From positions 1 to 64,000 of the forward strand of contig DYCA01000009.1 of the NCBI GenBank assembly GCA_019418305.1: DNA of 64,000 nucleotides, given 5' to 3'. This document shows, piece by piece, positions 43,266 to 52,056 of the stretch (position 1 is the first letter of the stretch; every line of letters begins with the position of its first letter). A model generated the notes under the pieces. The model did no database searches and was not told the origin of the DNA. It saw only the letters and a program-made list of their open reading frames with translations. Source of the stretch: Clostridiales bacterium. GTDB taxonomy: Bacteria > Bacillota > Clostridia > Oscillospirales > Butyricicoccaceae. The translations under genes were made by a program, and so were the position numbers.

Positions 43266-43782
43266 ATTCCTTGCTCCTCCTTTCTGCCGGTGTACCCTGC
43301 AACGCCTGGGCCAGCTTTTTGCGTGCGCGCTCATACCGCTTGCGGAGGGTCGCGGCGGGCTTGCCGTAAATCACGGCGAGGGCGTCAAAGCTGCGCTGTT
43401 CGATGACCCGACTGTATACCAGTGCGCGTTGCTCAGGCGACAGGGTTTCGAGTGCGCGGCGCAGGTCCTCGCCGATGTAATCCGGGTCGGCAGCCACAGG
43501 AGGCGGCGTGATCAGCTGGCGCTTGCGGTGGCGCAGCAGGTCGACGCAGGTCGTATAGGCAAGACGGTACAGCCATGCACTCAGGCTGGTGCCCGGACGG
43601 AATCGATGATGATTGTCATAGGCTTTGATAAAGGTGGTCTGCACGGCATCCTGCGCTTCGTGATAGTCGCATAGAATATGATGACAATATCGCAGAAGCG
43701 GCTGGCCGTACAGCGCAATTGCATCTGCGAGCGCTGCCTCATTGCCTTCGGCAAAGCGCTCGTCGAGTGGGCGGGCGTCCAT
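43246..43782 (-). CDS. ECF-type RNA polymerase sigma factor
   Basis: A 178-aa sigma-70 family factor. Region 2 spans about 22-85 (YCHHILCDYHEAQDAVQTTFIKAY ... WLYRLAYTTCVDLLRHRKR), and region 4 about 112-165 (LETLSPEQRALVYSRVIEQRSFDALAVIYGKPAATLRKRYERARKKL). I start at ATG 43782 after AAAGGGGG. The DUF4179 gene overlaps its end by 20 bp, so the two form a sigma/anti-sigma pair. Target promoters are not evident. Confidence 0.92.
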   Translation of the reverse strand: MDARPLDERFAEGNEAALADAIALYGQPLLRYCHHILCDYHEAQDAVQTTFIKAYDNHHRFRPGTSLSAWLYRLAYTTCVDLLRHRKRQLITPPPVAADPDYIGEDLRRALETLSPEQRALVYSRVIEQRSFDALAVIYGKPAATLRKRYERARKKLAQALQGTPAERRSKEYETHTG

Positions 43783-43929
43783 GACTGCGCCCCCTTTCGT
43801 AGGAACATGTTCACCCTTTATAACGGACGTCAGGCGCATTTTGTGACAGTGTTTCTGCAATTTTTCCGTTTTGTTACCAAAATTCTATGAAATAGGCAGA
43901 GTTGAGTAAAAATTAAAAAATAAATCGAC

Positions 43930-43965
43930 AAAAAAACACCGTCGGAATTGTGCATTCCGACGGTG
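43930..43965 (-). terminator. Terminator of the aspS gene
   Basis: Perfect stem CACCGTCGGAAT / ATTCCGACGGTG with a TGTGC loop; TTTTTTTG follows on the minus strand. Confidence 0.9.
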
Positions 43966-43979
43966 TATACGGTTGTATT

Positions 43980-45305
43980 TTACGGTTCGAGGCGATTCAT
44001 GTCGCGCGGGAACATGGATGCATCGCGCACATTGGCGAGCTTCAAAAGCTGCATGGTCAGGCGTTCCAGACCAATACCAAGACCGCCGTGCGGCGGCATG
44101 CCGTACTTGTGCAGCATGGTGAACGATTCGAACAGCTCAACGTTCATCTTACGTGCTTCCAGCTTGGCAATCTGCTCCTGATAGTCGTGGATACGCTGGC
44201 CGCCGGTCGTGATTTCCAAACCGCGGAACAGCAGGTCAAACGACAGGGCGAGCTTGGGATCCTCGGGGTCATCCATCGCGTAGAACGGGCGCTTGGCAGA
44301 TGGGAAGTGAGTGACGAATACGAATTCGCTGCCGTACTCTTCCTTGGCCCACTGGCAGAGCAGCACTTCTTCGTCCGGGTTGAGGTCGTAGCGGTTCTTG
44401 GACTTGTGGCCGTACTTCTCCTCCATGATCTGCTTGGCCTCATGGAAACGGATGGTCGGAATCTCGGTGATTTCCGGGACGTCCGCCTTGAGGAGCGCAA
44501 GCTCTTCCGGGCAGTGCTCCTTGACATAGGACATAACCGATTTGAGCATGCCGGTCTCCATTGCCATGACGTCATACATCGAGTCAATGTACGCCATTTC
44601 AAAGTCCAGACCGATATATTCGTTCAGATGACGCGAGGTGTTGTGACGCTCGGCGCGATATACGCTGCCGATTTCAAACACGCGGCCGAACGCACCTGCA
44701 AGATACTGCTTGTGGAACTGCGGGGACTGCGCAAGATAGGCTGGCTGGCCGAAGTAGTCGAGTTTGAACAGGTTCGCGCCGCCTTCTGCACCCGCAACCA
44801 CAATCTTGGGGGTGTGGATGTGGGTAAAGCCCTGCGACTGCATATACTGTGCAAAGCCGTCCGCGATGGCGCCCTGCACGCGGAATACCGCCTGCTTGAT
44901 GGGATGACGCAGCGTGATGGGACGCAGCGGCAGGTCCACGTCAAGCGACAGACCCATATACTTTTTGCCGAGCGGTACCGGCAGCTGGTCGTACGGACGG
45001 CCAATCACCTTGACAGCGCTCAGCACAACCTCAATGCCGTGCTCCGCGCGCGGCTCCTCGTGTACGGTACCGGTGACCTCGAGTACCAAGGCATCCTTGA
45101 TTTCGGCGCGCTTGATGCCGCTGATTTCGTCCCCCTGGAAGGTGCACTGGATAAGGCCGCGCTCAACGCGCATGATGACAAACGCAAAATCCGACATGTC
45201 GCGCACACGGTGTACCGTGCCGCGGAAGGTGACTTCGCCGCCGACCGCATCGCACACGCGCTTTACGGTATCGACGTACTGGCCCGCTTCGTGAATCATT
45301 TCCAT
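43980..45305 (-). CDS. aspS: Archaeal-type aspartyl-tRNA synthetase, probably non-discriminating
   Basis: A 441-aa class IIb synthetase lacking the large bacterial insertion domain. OB-fold anticodon domain 1-110; motif 2 VFEIGSVYRAERHNTSRHLNEY; motif 3 GLGIGLERLTMQLLKLANVRDASMFPRD. The length and motifs match the archaeal/clostridial AspS2 form, which usually charges tRNA-Asn with Asp for GatCAB. GAGAGGCG precedes ATG 45305. It has its own promoter and terminator. Confidence 0.9.
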   Translation of the reverse strand: MEMIHEAGQYVDTVKRVCDAVGGEVTFRGTVHRVRDMSDFAFVIMRVERGLIQCTFQGDEISGIKRAEIKDALVLEVTGTVHEEPRAEHGIEVVLSAVKVIGRPYDQLPVPLGKKYMGLSLDVDLPLRPITLRHPIKQAVFRVQGAIADGFAQYMQSQGFTHIHTPKIVVAGAEGGANLFKLDYFGQPAYLAQSPQFHKQYLAGAFGRVFEIGSVYRAERHNTSRHLNEYIGLDFEMAYIDSMYDVMAMETGMLKSVMSYVKEHCPEELALLKADVPEITEIPTIRFHEAKQIMEEKYGHKSKNRYDLNPDEEVLLCQWAKEEYGSEFVFVTHFPSAKRPFYAMDDPEDPKLALSFDLLFRGLEITTGGQRIHDYQEQIAKLEARKMNVELFESFTMLHKYGMPPHGGLGIGLERLTMQLLKLANVRDASMFPRDMNRLEP

Positions 45306-45349
45306 AATTATTAACGCCTCTCTATTTCAGCATTTTCATACAGGGTCAT

Positions 45350-45378
45350 ATTATACCATTGATTTGCAGGATAGACAA
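45350..45378 (-). promoter_or_regulatory. Promoter of the aspS gene
   Basis: On the minus strand TTGTCT (45378-45373), 17-nt spacer, TATAAT (45355-45350). Confidence 0.7.
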
Positions 45379-45422
45379 GTTTTTTGCGAGAAAAAGGTGA
45401 AAAACCCAACGGATAAAAGGTT

Positions 45423-46868
45423 TTACCGTTTGAGCTTGCGCAGTACGGCCTGCATTTCCGCGCGTCCTTCGCCGCTGGCGACGATGCACACAGCATAGAC
45501 AATTGCGCCCGCAGGTACGGCACAGACCAGCCGCAAGAGGTTGCCGACCGGCAAAAGGGTGCAGCCAAAGGCTGCCGCACCGCACAGCGCGGCGCTGATG
45601 ATGATGCGAGACAGATTTTTGGCAGGTACATGGAACAGAAAACGCCGCCGCACCCGCACACAGGTAATGATAAAGTAGGACGTAAAAGCGACGATGGAGC
45701 CCATGGCGCCGCCGGTAAATCCGAATGCGCGCAGCAGAATGACGCTGGAAACCACCTTGATGACCGCAGCCACCGCGCTGTTTTGCAGCACGTGCACGGT
45801 AGCCTGCTCCAGCTCATACGCCTTGTTGGCGTATTCCGTCAGCCCCATGAACAGCATGGCAAGCGCTGTGTACGCAATGACCGGCGCACCTGCGTCATAT
45901 CCTTTGGCAAACAGCACGCGCGACATCGGCAGCGCAACTGCCGTCAGTCCGGCGACTGCCGGTACCGCAATCAGCAGATACAGCCGCACACCCTGATCGA
46001 GCAGGGGCTTGGCCGCATCCCGACCGCCTTCGCGCCACGCGCGCAGCACAGCGGGGTATACACCGCGCATGATGCCGACCGAAATCATGGTAAACAGACC
46101 GGATGCGATAGAGTTGTTGGATGAATAGATGCCATACGCATCCATATTGAAAAAGCCGACGACAAGATACTTGTCAATCTGGTTGAGCAGTGTCACCGAG
46201 ATGGAAACGCCCATCAGCGGCACGCCGAAGCGCAGAAATTTGCCGAACAGTTCGCGTGAGAACCAGCGCAGCCGCGCAATCGACGGCAGACCGAGCGCAA
46301 TCACTGCGCCAATGCCGGCCACGCCGTCCGCCACCGTGTTGGCGCAGATGGCAGGGAAGGGGGAGGCAGGATTGCGCATGCCGAACACCAGTCCGTAGGC
46401 GATGAGCAGCTTGAGCACAGCGGAAGTGAGACTGAGTGTGATGGAGGCCCGCATGCGGCCGAGCTGAATGAGCGCGGAATTGAGAATCTGAAAGACCGTG
46501 TAGCTGAAAAACATGGTCATGAAGCCAAGATACAACGGGTCATGCAGAATTACGGCAGCACCGCAGCAGAATACCGCAACCGCTGCGCAGATAATGAGAT
46601 ACACAGTCGAGACCGTGGAAAACAGGCCGCGGCCCTGATCTTTGCCGAACTCTTCCCCTACATAGCGGGTAGCGGCGTTTGCCATCCAGCCGGCCAGAAT
46701 CAGGTAGGCAATCTGCACGTTGAAATTGATAAAGTTGAACGTGCCGACGGTGGATTCATAAAACAGATGGGTATACAGAGAGGTGCATGCAATGACCAGC
46801 AGGCCTTCGATGACCTTGGCCGGCAGGAACAGCATGGCGTCGCGCGTCATGGTATTTTTGGAGGACAA
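45423..46868 (-). CDS. Oligosaccharide flippase-family membrane protein
   Basis: A 481-aa MOP-superfamily (Wzx/PST-like) flippase with about 13-14 membrane segments. FGVPLMGVSISVTLLNQIDKYLVVGFF and GIYSSNNSIASGLFTMISVGIMRGVYP are typical. It should move lipid-linked glycan across the membrane. The start appears to be TTG 46868, 10 nt after GAGGG; the ATG at 46850 has no binding site. It is divergent from the glycosyltransferase-CsaB gene, supporting a shared wall-polymer pathway. Confidence 0.88.
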   Translation of the reverse strand: MSSKNTMTRDAMLFLPAKVIEGLLVIACTSLYTHLFYESTVGTFNFINFNVQIAYLILAGWMANAATRYVGEEFGKDQGRGLFSTVSTVYLIICAAVAVFCCGAAVILHDPLYLGFMTMFFSYTVFQILNSALIQLGRMRASITLSLTSAVLKLLIAYGLVFGMRNPASPFPAICANTVADGVAGIGAVIALGLPSIARLRWFSRELFGKFLRFGVPLMGVSISVTLLNQIDKYLVVGFFNMDAYGIYSSNNSIASGLFTMISVGIMRGVYPAVLRAWREGGRDAAKPLLDQGVRLYLLIAVPAVAGLTAVALPMSRVLFAKGYDAGAPVIAYTALAMLFMGLTEYANKAYELEQATVHVLQNSAVAAVIKVVSSVILLRAFGFTGGAMGSIVAFTSYFIITCVRVRRRFLFHVPAKNLSRIIISAALCGAAAFGCTLLPVGNLLRLVCAVPAGAIVYAVCIVASGEGRAEMQAVLRKLKR

Positions 46869-46961
46869 AGGAAAAACCCTCGCTTTCGGTCAGATGGATA
46901 TAGTATAGCATGGTTTTTCGGGAAAAACAAATAACGGTTTGTAAACAGTGGTACTTGCGTT

Positions 46962-46990
46962 TTGCAATTGCACGCTATCCATGGTATACT
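46962..46990 (+). promoter_or_regulatory. Promoter of the glycosyltransferase-CsaB operon
   Basis: TTGCAA (46962-46967), 17-nt spacer, TATACT (46985-46990). Confidence 0.65.
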
Positions 46991-47030
46991 GTTTATATCT
47001 GTGAGAAAACGTCCTTTGGAGGAATCTGTT

Positions 47031-49280
47031 TTGCGAGTGATGCATGTGATGGGCGGCGGCGATGTCGGCGGCGCCAAAACCCAAATTATGAATACCGTCA
47101 CCGGGCTTGCCAGGCGCAATGAAGTGATGCTGATTTCCTTCCGCGCAGGCCCGTTCGCGGATGAGGCACGCGAGCGCGGCATCGATGTGCGCGTGATTGA
47201 GCGGCACAACCCGTTCCGCGCGGCACGGGCGATGCGCGATCTGGTGGATCAGTTCCAGCCGGATATCATCCACTGCCATGGTGGCCGCGCCAACCTGATG
47301 GGGGCGATGGTACGCCGCACGCGCCGCGTGCCGGTGCTGACGACCGTGCATTCGGATTATAAGCTGGATTATCTGGGAAATCCGTTTAAGCAGCATACCT
47401 TTGGCGCAGCCAACGCGGTGGCGCTGCGTTTTCTGGATTTCTACCAGCCTGTGGCCGATCGTATGGCGCGCACGCTCATTGAGCGCGGCTTCGATCCTGA
47501 GCGCATTGTCAAGATTTATAACGGCATGGATTTTCACCGTCCGGAGGGCGAGTTTGACCGTGCACAGTATCTGAAAGAGAACTATGGCGCGGAGATTGCA
47601 GACGGCGACGTACTGTGCGGTATCGCCGCGCGTTTGACGGCCGTCAAGGACATTGCGACCACCGTGCGTGCTTTTGCCGCGGCGCTGCAGGATGCGCCGC
47701 AGCTGCGCCTGTTCATTGCAGGCGAGGGTGAGGATGAGGACATGCTCAAAAAGCTGTGCGCACAGCTGAATGTTACCGACCGCGTAACGTTTTGCGGCTG
47801 GGTGTCGCCGGTTGAGCCGTTCTTCCGCGCGATGGATATCAATCTGCTGTCCTCGGTATCCGAGACCTTTCCGTATTCCATTCTGGAAGGCGTCTGCGCG
47901 GGCTGCGCGACCATCTGTTCGGATGTGGGCGGCATGCCGGAGCTGATTGATACAGGCGAAAACGGCTATATCTTCCCGATTGGGGATTACAAAAAGCTCA
48001 GCGAATACATGGTGCGGCTGGCGAACGATGCCGAGCTGCGCCAAACCTTTGCACAGGCGCTGTACGAAAAGGCATCGCGCGATTTCTCCAAAGACAAGAT
48101 GTGCGAGCGGCAGGAAGCTAACTACCGCCATGTGCTGGCGCGTTTCCATCGCCCGAAGGATGAACGCGAGAGCATTGTTATCTGTGGTGCATACGGACGC
48201 GGCAATGCGGGTGACGATGCGATTCTGGAGGCGATCGTGCAGGAGATGCGCGCGCTCGCGCCCGAACGAACAATCTGTGTTATGTCGCGCCGCCCGCAGG
48301 AAACCCGCCTGACTTATCGCACGGGTGCGGTATACACCTTTAATATCTTTTCGATCCTGCGGCGATTTCGTCGCGCGGCGCTTTATATCAACGGCGGCGG
48401 TACGCTCATGCAGGATGTGACATCGACTCGATCCATCTGGTATTACTGCTACACGCTGCGCGCGGCGAAAAAGCGCGGCTGCAAGGTGATGATGTATGGC
48501 TGCGGCATCGGCCCAATCAACCGCGCGGGCAATCGCAAGATGGCAGCCAAGACGATACAAGGGTCGGTTGACCGCATCACACTGCGCGACGAGAACTCCC
48601 GTCAGGAACTGGCGCGTATGGGCGTTACCCGGCCGGATATTCGCGTATCCGCAGACCCGACCATCATTCTGGACGCAGCACCATATGAGGTAGTGTCGCT
48701 GGCTATGGAGCAGAGCGGCATCGATCCGAACGGGCGCTATATTGGCTTCGGTCTGCGTAACTGGAAGGGGCTGGACGCTGCGCTGCCCGCGATTGCGGCA
48801 GCGGCAGATTACGCTTATGAAAAGCACGGCCTGACGCCGGTATTTGTGCCGATTGAGTTCCCCAGCGATTTGACGCCCGCCGAGCGGGTGGGCGCGCTGC
48901 TGCACTGTCCGTGGTATGCGGTGCGCACCCGTCAGCCGATTGAGGTGACCATCGGTATTCTTGCACGCATGAAAACCGTGGTTGGTATCCGACTGCACTC
49001 GCTGATGTTCTCGGCGGGGCAGGGGGTGCCGGTTGTCGGCATGAGCTATGATATCAAGGTGGACAGCTTTCTCAAATACATCGGCAGCAGCACCTGTTTG
49101 CAGCTGCGCGAGGTGCACGCGGACGAGCTGTGCGGCCTGATTGACAAATGCCTGTCCGGTGCGCTGGATGAGGAAGTGCGCCGCAACGCCAAGCTGCTGC
49201 GTGAGCGTGAGCATGAAAATGTCCGCGGCGCGGCGGTTCTGCTTGGCATTGAAAATGAAAAGGAGGAGGCAGCAGAATGA
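47031..49280 (+). CDS. Fused GT4 glycosyltransferase and CsaB-like pyruvyl transferase
   Basis: A 749-aa two-domain protein. Residues 1 to about 370 form a GT-B glycosyltransferase of family 4 (HVMGGGDVGGAKTQI, CGWVSPVEPFFRAMDINLLSS, PYSILEGVCAGC). From about 378 to the end it is a polysaccharide pyruvyl transferase (ICGAYGRGNAGDDAILEAIV, INGGGTLMQDVTS, YGCGIGPINRAGNRK, VGIRLHSLMFSAGQGVP) of the CsaB type. CsaB adds pyruvate to wall polymer so SLH domains can bind. I use TTG 47031, 8 nt after TTTGGAGG. The second glycosyltransferase overlaps by ATGA. Confidence 0.88.
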   Translation: MRVMHVMGGGDVGGAKTQIMNTVTGLARRNEVMLISFRAGPFADEARERGIDVRVIERHNPFRAARAMRDLVDQFQPDIIHCHGGRANLMGAMVRRTRRVPVLTTVHSDYKLDYLGNPFKQHTFGAANAVALRFLDFYQPVADRMARTLIERGFDPERIVKIYNGMDFHRPEGEFDRAQYLKENYGAEIADGDVLCGIAARLTAVKDIATTVRAFAAALQDAPQLRLFIAGEGEDEDMLKKLCAQLNVTDRVTFCGWVSPVEPFFRAMDINLLSSVSETFPYSILEGVCAGCATICSDVGGMPELIDTGENGYIFPIGDYKKLSEYMVRLANDAELRQTFAQALYEKASRDFSKDKMCERQEANYRHVLARFHRPKDERESIVICGAYGRGNAGDDAILEAIVQEMRALAPERTICVMSRRPQETRLTYRTGAVYTFNIFSILRRFRRAALYINGGGTLMQDVTSTRSIWYYCYTLRAAKKRGCKVMMYGCGIGPINRAGNRKMAAKTIQGSVDRITLRDENSRQELARMGVTRPDIRVSADPTIILDAAPYEVVSLAMEQSGIDPNGRYIGFGLRNWKGLDAALPAIAAAADYAYEKHGLTPVFVPIEFPSDLTPAERVGALLHCPWYAVRTRQPIEVTIGILARMKTVVGIRLHSLMFSAGQGVPVVGMSYDIKVDSFLKYIGSSTCLQLREVHADELCGLIDKCLSGALDEEVRRNAKLLREREHENVRGAAVLLGIENEKEEAAE

Positions 49281-50455
49281 AAAATCATGTCGTTTGCCTT
49301 TCAACCACCAACTATCACCCGCTGCCTACGCGCAAGCAGAACGTGATGAGCCGTCTGCGAAACAGCGAGGTGCTGTATTTCGATCCACCGGTGTCGCTGA
49401 TTGCACCCCTCAAGGACAAAAAAGCGTCAGCTTATATCAATAAGTATAAGCAGCCGGGCGAAAAAGTCGAAGGGCATGAAAATATCACGGTGTATGCACT
49501 GCCGCCCGTGCTGCCGTTCTTCAATAAGTTCCGCTGGGTAAACAAAATCAACCAGAAGAGGCAGGCGGCTTTTGTACGCAAAAAAATGCGTGAGCATGGC
49601 TTCGGGGACGAAACCGTGTTATGGTGTTATTCGCCGTCCTCATGCGACATTGTCGAGCATGTGCCGCACCGCGCGCTGGTGTACGACTGCGTCGACCGCC
49701 ATTCGGCCTACAAGGGCCACATCAACCCGGCGGTGGTCGATCAGATGGAGCGCGATTTGGCAAAACCCGCCGATCAGGTGTTTGCGACGGCGATCGGTCT
49801 TGCTGAAACGCTCGAAAAAATCAATCCGACCACTAAGATGATTCCGAACGGCGCGGCATATGAGATTTTCTCGCGTGTGCAGAAGGAAAAGGATAGTCTG
49901 CCATGTCCGGCGGATATGAAAGATTTGAAGCATCCGGTGTTCGGCTTTGTCGGCATGCTGCAGGAATGCATCGACTATGCACTGATTGAAAAGCTGGCAA
50001 AGGAGCGGCCGGACGCGACGATTTTCCTCATCGGCCGCACGCTGCCGGGTGTAGATCTGACGCATTTGCAGAAATATCCCAATATCGTGTTTCACGGCCT
50101 TGTTCCGCAGCCCGAGCTGCCCGCATACCTTGCGCAGATGGATGTATGCCTGAACGTGTTCCGCGCAGGTGCTTTGAGCAAGGATGTGTCGCCTCTGAAG
50201 TTTTATGAGTACCTCGCCACCGGCAAGCCGGTCGTTTCGACGCGAGAGCCGCTGCAGGTCGAGGATTTCAAGGACGTGGTCTATATCGCGCATAGCGCGG
50301 ATGAATTCCTCGCGCTGTGTGACGCAGCGGCGGCGGAAAACGACCCGGAAAAGGTGCGCAAGCGTTTGGAATACGGCGCGCAGTGTTCGTGGACCGAGCG
50401 CGTGCATCAGATGGAGGCTGTGCTGTACGCAGGGGGCGTTCTGCACGAAAGCTGA
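49277..50455 (+). CDS. Glycosyltransferase (TuaH-like, family 4)
   Basis: A 392-aa GT-B glycosyltransferase. YDCVDRHSAYKGH in the N-terminal half and FVGMLQECIDYALIEKLAKERP, YPNIVFHGLVPQPELPAYLAQMDVCLNVFR and SPLKFYEYLATGKPVVST in the C-terminal half fit the teichuronic acid TuaH-type group. GGAGGAGG precedes ATG 49277, which overlaps the previous stop. The sugar and polymer are unknown; the pyruvyl transferase next door points to a secondary wall polymer. Confidence 0.88.
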   Translation: MKNHVVCLSTTNYHPLPTRKQNVMSRLRNSEVLYFDPPVSLIAPLKDKKASAYINKYKQPGEKVEGHENITVYALPPVLPFFNKFRWVNKINQKRQAAFVRKKMREHGFGDETVLWCYSPSSCDIVEHVPHRALVYDCVDRHSAYKGHINPAVVDQMERDLAKPADQVFATAIGLAETLEKINPTTKMIPNGAAYEIFSRVQKEKDSLPCPADMKDLKHPVFGFVGMLQECIDYALIEKLAKERPDATIFLIGRTLPGVDLTHLQKYPNIVFHGLVPQPELPAYLAQMDVCLNVFRAGALSKDVSPLKFYEYLATGKPVVSTREPLQVEDFKDVVYIAHSADEFLALCDAAAAENDPEKVRKRLEYGAQCSWTERVHQMEAVLYAGGVLHES

Positions 50456-50510
50456 CGCGCGGGACGAATATCTTTGGGCATTTGCACGAAAGACGAAAAA
50501 ACCATGTAAA

Positions 50511-50543
50511 ATGCTTGCAATGCACAAGCATATTCGATAAAAT
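50511..50543 (+). promoter_or_regulatory. Purine operon promoter with inverted repeat
   Basis: TTGCAA (50515-50520), 17-nt spacer, TAAAAT (50538-50543). The perfect inverted repeat ATGCTTG-N7-CAAGCAT (50511-50531) spans the -35, so a repressor site is possible. Confidence 0.55.
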
Positions 50544-50587
50544 AATAGTGTATCTTCACCGACCGCCTGAGAGAAAGAGGTGCGCAT

Positions 50588-50671
50588 ATGACCGGCAGTG
50601 TTTTCTTGATGCAAACAGCGGAAACGTCCGGGCATTCGTGCATAATTTCGGGCATTGGTGCAGCAAATTGA
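50588..50671 (+). CDS. Possible 27-aa leader peptide of the purine operon
   Basis: A short frame starting MTGSVFLMQ and ending GIGAAN, with AGAGGTG 6 nt before its ATG. It lies between the promoter and a terminator-like hairpin, the position of an attenuator leader. Its second half carries a 20-nt tandem direct repeat (CGGGCATT-N-GTGCA twice, 50629 and 50649). No runs of a regulatory codon are seen, so it may only be an untranslated leader. Confidence 0.35.
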   Translation: MTGSVFLMQTAETSGHSCIISGIGAAN

Positions 50672-50679
50672 GCACATAC

Positions 50680-50714
50680 AGGACACGGGTATATCCGTGT
50701 CCTCATTTGTTTTT
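50680..50714 (+). terminator. Leader terminator (attenuator) upstream of purE
   Basis: Perfect stem AGGACACGG / CCGTGTCCT with a GTATAT-type loop, then TCATTTGTTTTT, only a few bases before the purE binding site GAGGAGG. The operon promoter lies upstream, so transcription must read through it. Confidence 0.7.
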
Positions 50715-50729
50715 GAGGAGGAATTGCAG

Positions 50730-51221
50730 ATGAAAAAAGTTCTGGTCATCATGGGATCGGACAGCGACCTGAAGGTGATGGAAAAGTGCATCGACCGCTT
50801 AAAGTCGTTTGACATCCCGACCGAAGTGTGCATTTGCTCTGCGCACCGCACGCCGGCGGTGGCCGAGCAGCTGGCCAAAAACGCAAAGGACGACGGCTTC
50901 GGCGTTATCATTGCGGCAGCGGGCAAGGCGGCCCATCTGGGCGGCGTGCTGGCGGCCAACACGACTCTGCCGGTCATCGGCGTACCGATGGGTACGAGCG
51001 TGATGGGCGGTATGGACAGCCTGCTGTCTATCGTACAGATGCCCAAGGGCATTCCGGTGGCGACGGTTGCTATCGACGGCGCGGACAACGCCGCCATCCT
51101 TGCCGCGCAGATGATTGCGCTGTCGGATGACACGCTCGCAGACAAGCTCGCACAGTTCAAGGCGGACATGGCAAGCGAGGTCATGGCCAAGGATGAAAAA
51201 ATCAAGGCGCAGTTTGCATAA
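50730..51221 (+). CDS. purE: N5-carboxyaminoimidazole ribonucleotide mutase
   Basis: A 163-aa class I or II PurE. VLVIMGSDSDLKVM (nucleotide site), ICSAHRTP (catalytic His) and IIAAAGKAAHLGGVLAANTTLPVIGVP are diagnostic. No purK is next to it, so it may be the direct CO2-using AIR carboxylase type. ATG 50730 follows GAGGAGGA. It is the first gene of the purine operon. Confidence 0.95.
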   Translation: MKKVLVIMGSDSDLKVMEKCIDRLKSFDIPTEVCICSAHRTPAVAEQLAKNAKDDGFGVIIAAAGKAAHLGGVLAANTTLPVIGVPMGTSVMGGMDSLLSIVQMPKGIPVATVAIDGADNAAILAAQMIALSDDTLADKLAQFKADMASEVMAKDEKIKAQFA

Positions 51222-51321
51222 AAGGGTAAAGGCGCGGCGGGCGTGACCATTGCGTCGGTCGGGTAAAACCCAAAACAAAAGGTTTGTTTTAAATTACACA
51301 CATAAATGGAGGAATATGGAC

Positions 51322-52032
51322 ATGGAAAAGAAAGAACAGCTCTACGAAGGCAAGGCTAAGAAGGTTTTCGCAACCGACGATGCGAATCTGGTCATTGTGG
51401 ACTATAAGGATGATGCGACTGCCTTCAACGGCGAAAAGAAGGGCACGATTGCCGGCAAGGGTGCCATCAACAATGTGATGAGCAACCATATGTTCCAGCT
51501 GCTCGAGCAGCAGGGCGTGCCGACGCATTTCGTCGAGCAGCTTTCCGACCGCGAGACCGTGGTGAAGAAGGTGTCCATCGTACCGCTTGAAGTTATCATC
51601 CGCAATATCTCGGCCGGTTCGTTTGCCAAGCGTTATGGTGTAAACGAAGGTATCGTGTTTGACGAACCGACCATCGAATTCTCCTACAAAAACGACGATC
51701 TGGGCGACCCGCTCATGAACGCATATCATGCAATCGCGCTGAAACTCGCGACCCGTGAGGAGATTGAGCGCATCAAGACCATGGCATTCAAGGTCAACGA
51801 AGTCATGAAGCAGTATTTTGATACGCTGAACGTGACCCTTGTCGACTTCAAACTCGAATTCGGCAAGACCGCGGACGGCACCATCGTGCTGGCTGACGAA
51901 ATCAGCCCGGACACCTGCCGCCTGTGGGACAAGACCACTGGCGAAAAGCTGGATAAGGATCGCTTCCGCCGTGATATGGGCGGCGTAGAAGAGGCCTATC
52001 AGGAAATCATGAAGCGCGTAATGAGCAAGTAA
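51322..52032 (+). CDS. purC: SAICAR synthetase
   Basis: A 236-aa phosphoribosylaminoimidazole-succinocarboxamide synthase. [10 protein letters not shown] (ATP site), [36 protein letters not shown] and [14 protein letters not shown] are typical. I choose ATG 51322 (9 nt after GGAGG) over ATG 51316 (3 nt). The 100-nt gap after purE has no clear promoter. Confidence 0.95.
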   Translation: MEKKEQLYEGKAKKVFATDDANLVIVDYKDDATAFNGEKKGTIAGKGAINNVMSNHMFQLLEQQGVPTHFVEQLSDRETVVKKVSIVPLEVIIRNISAGSFAKRYGVNEGIVFDEPTIEFSYKNDDLGDPLMNAYHAIALKLATREEIERIKTMAFKVNEVMKQYFDTLNVTLVDFKLEFGKTADGTIVLADEISPDTCRLWDKTTGEKLDKDRFRRDMGGVEEAYQEIMKRVMSK

Positions 52033-52056
52033 CCCCCGATTGAAAAAGGCAAATCC

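Noticed and set aside
43826-43848. ECF-type autoregulatory promoter (TGTCAC...CGTC) upstream of the sigma/DUF4179 operon
   Set aside because: The two boxes are only 13 nt apart, too short for usual ECF promoters (about 16-17 nt), so I do not call it.
46890-49304. Open frame of 804 codons on the minus strand opposite the glycosyltransferase-CsaB gene
   Set aside because: It mirrors the true gene, is rich in His/Arg/Ala as antisense frames are, and has no family features.
50456-50729. Guanine riboswitch upstream of purE
   Set aside because: The conserved purine-aptamer core elements are not visible; only a leader ORF, a repeat and a terminator can be seen.
49640-51301. Open frame of 553 codons on the minus strand over the second glycosyltransferase and purE
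   Set aside because: Antisense to two certain genes and to the purine promoter region; no motif or binding site.
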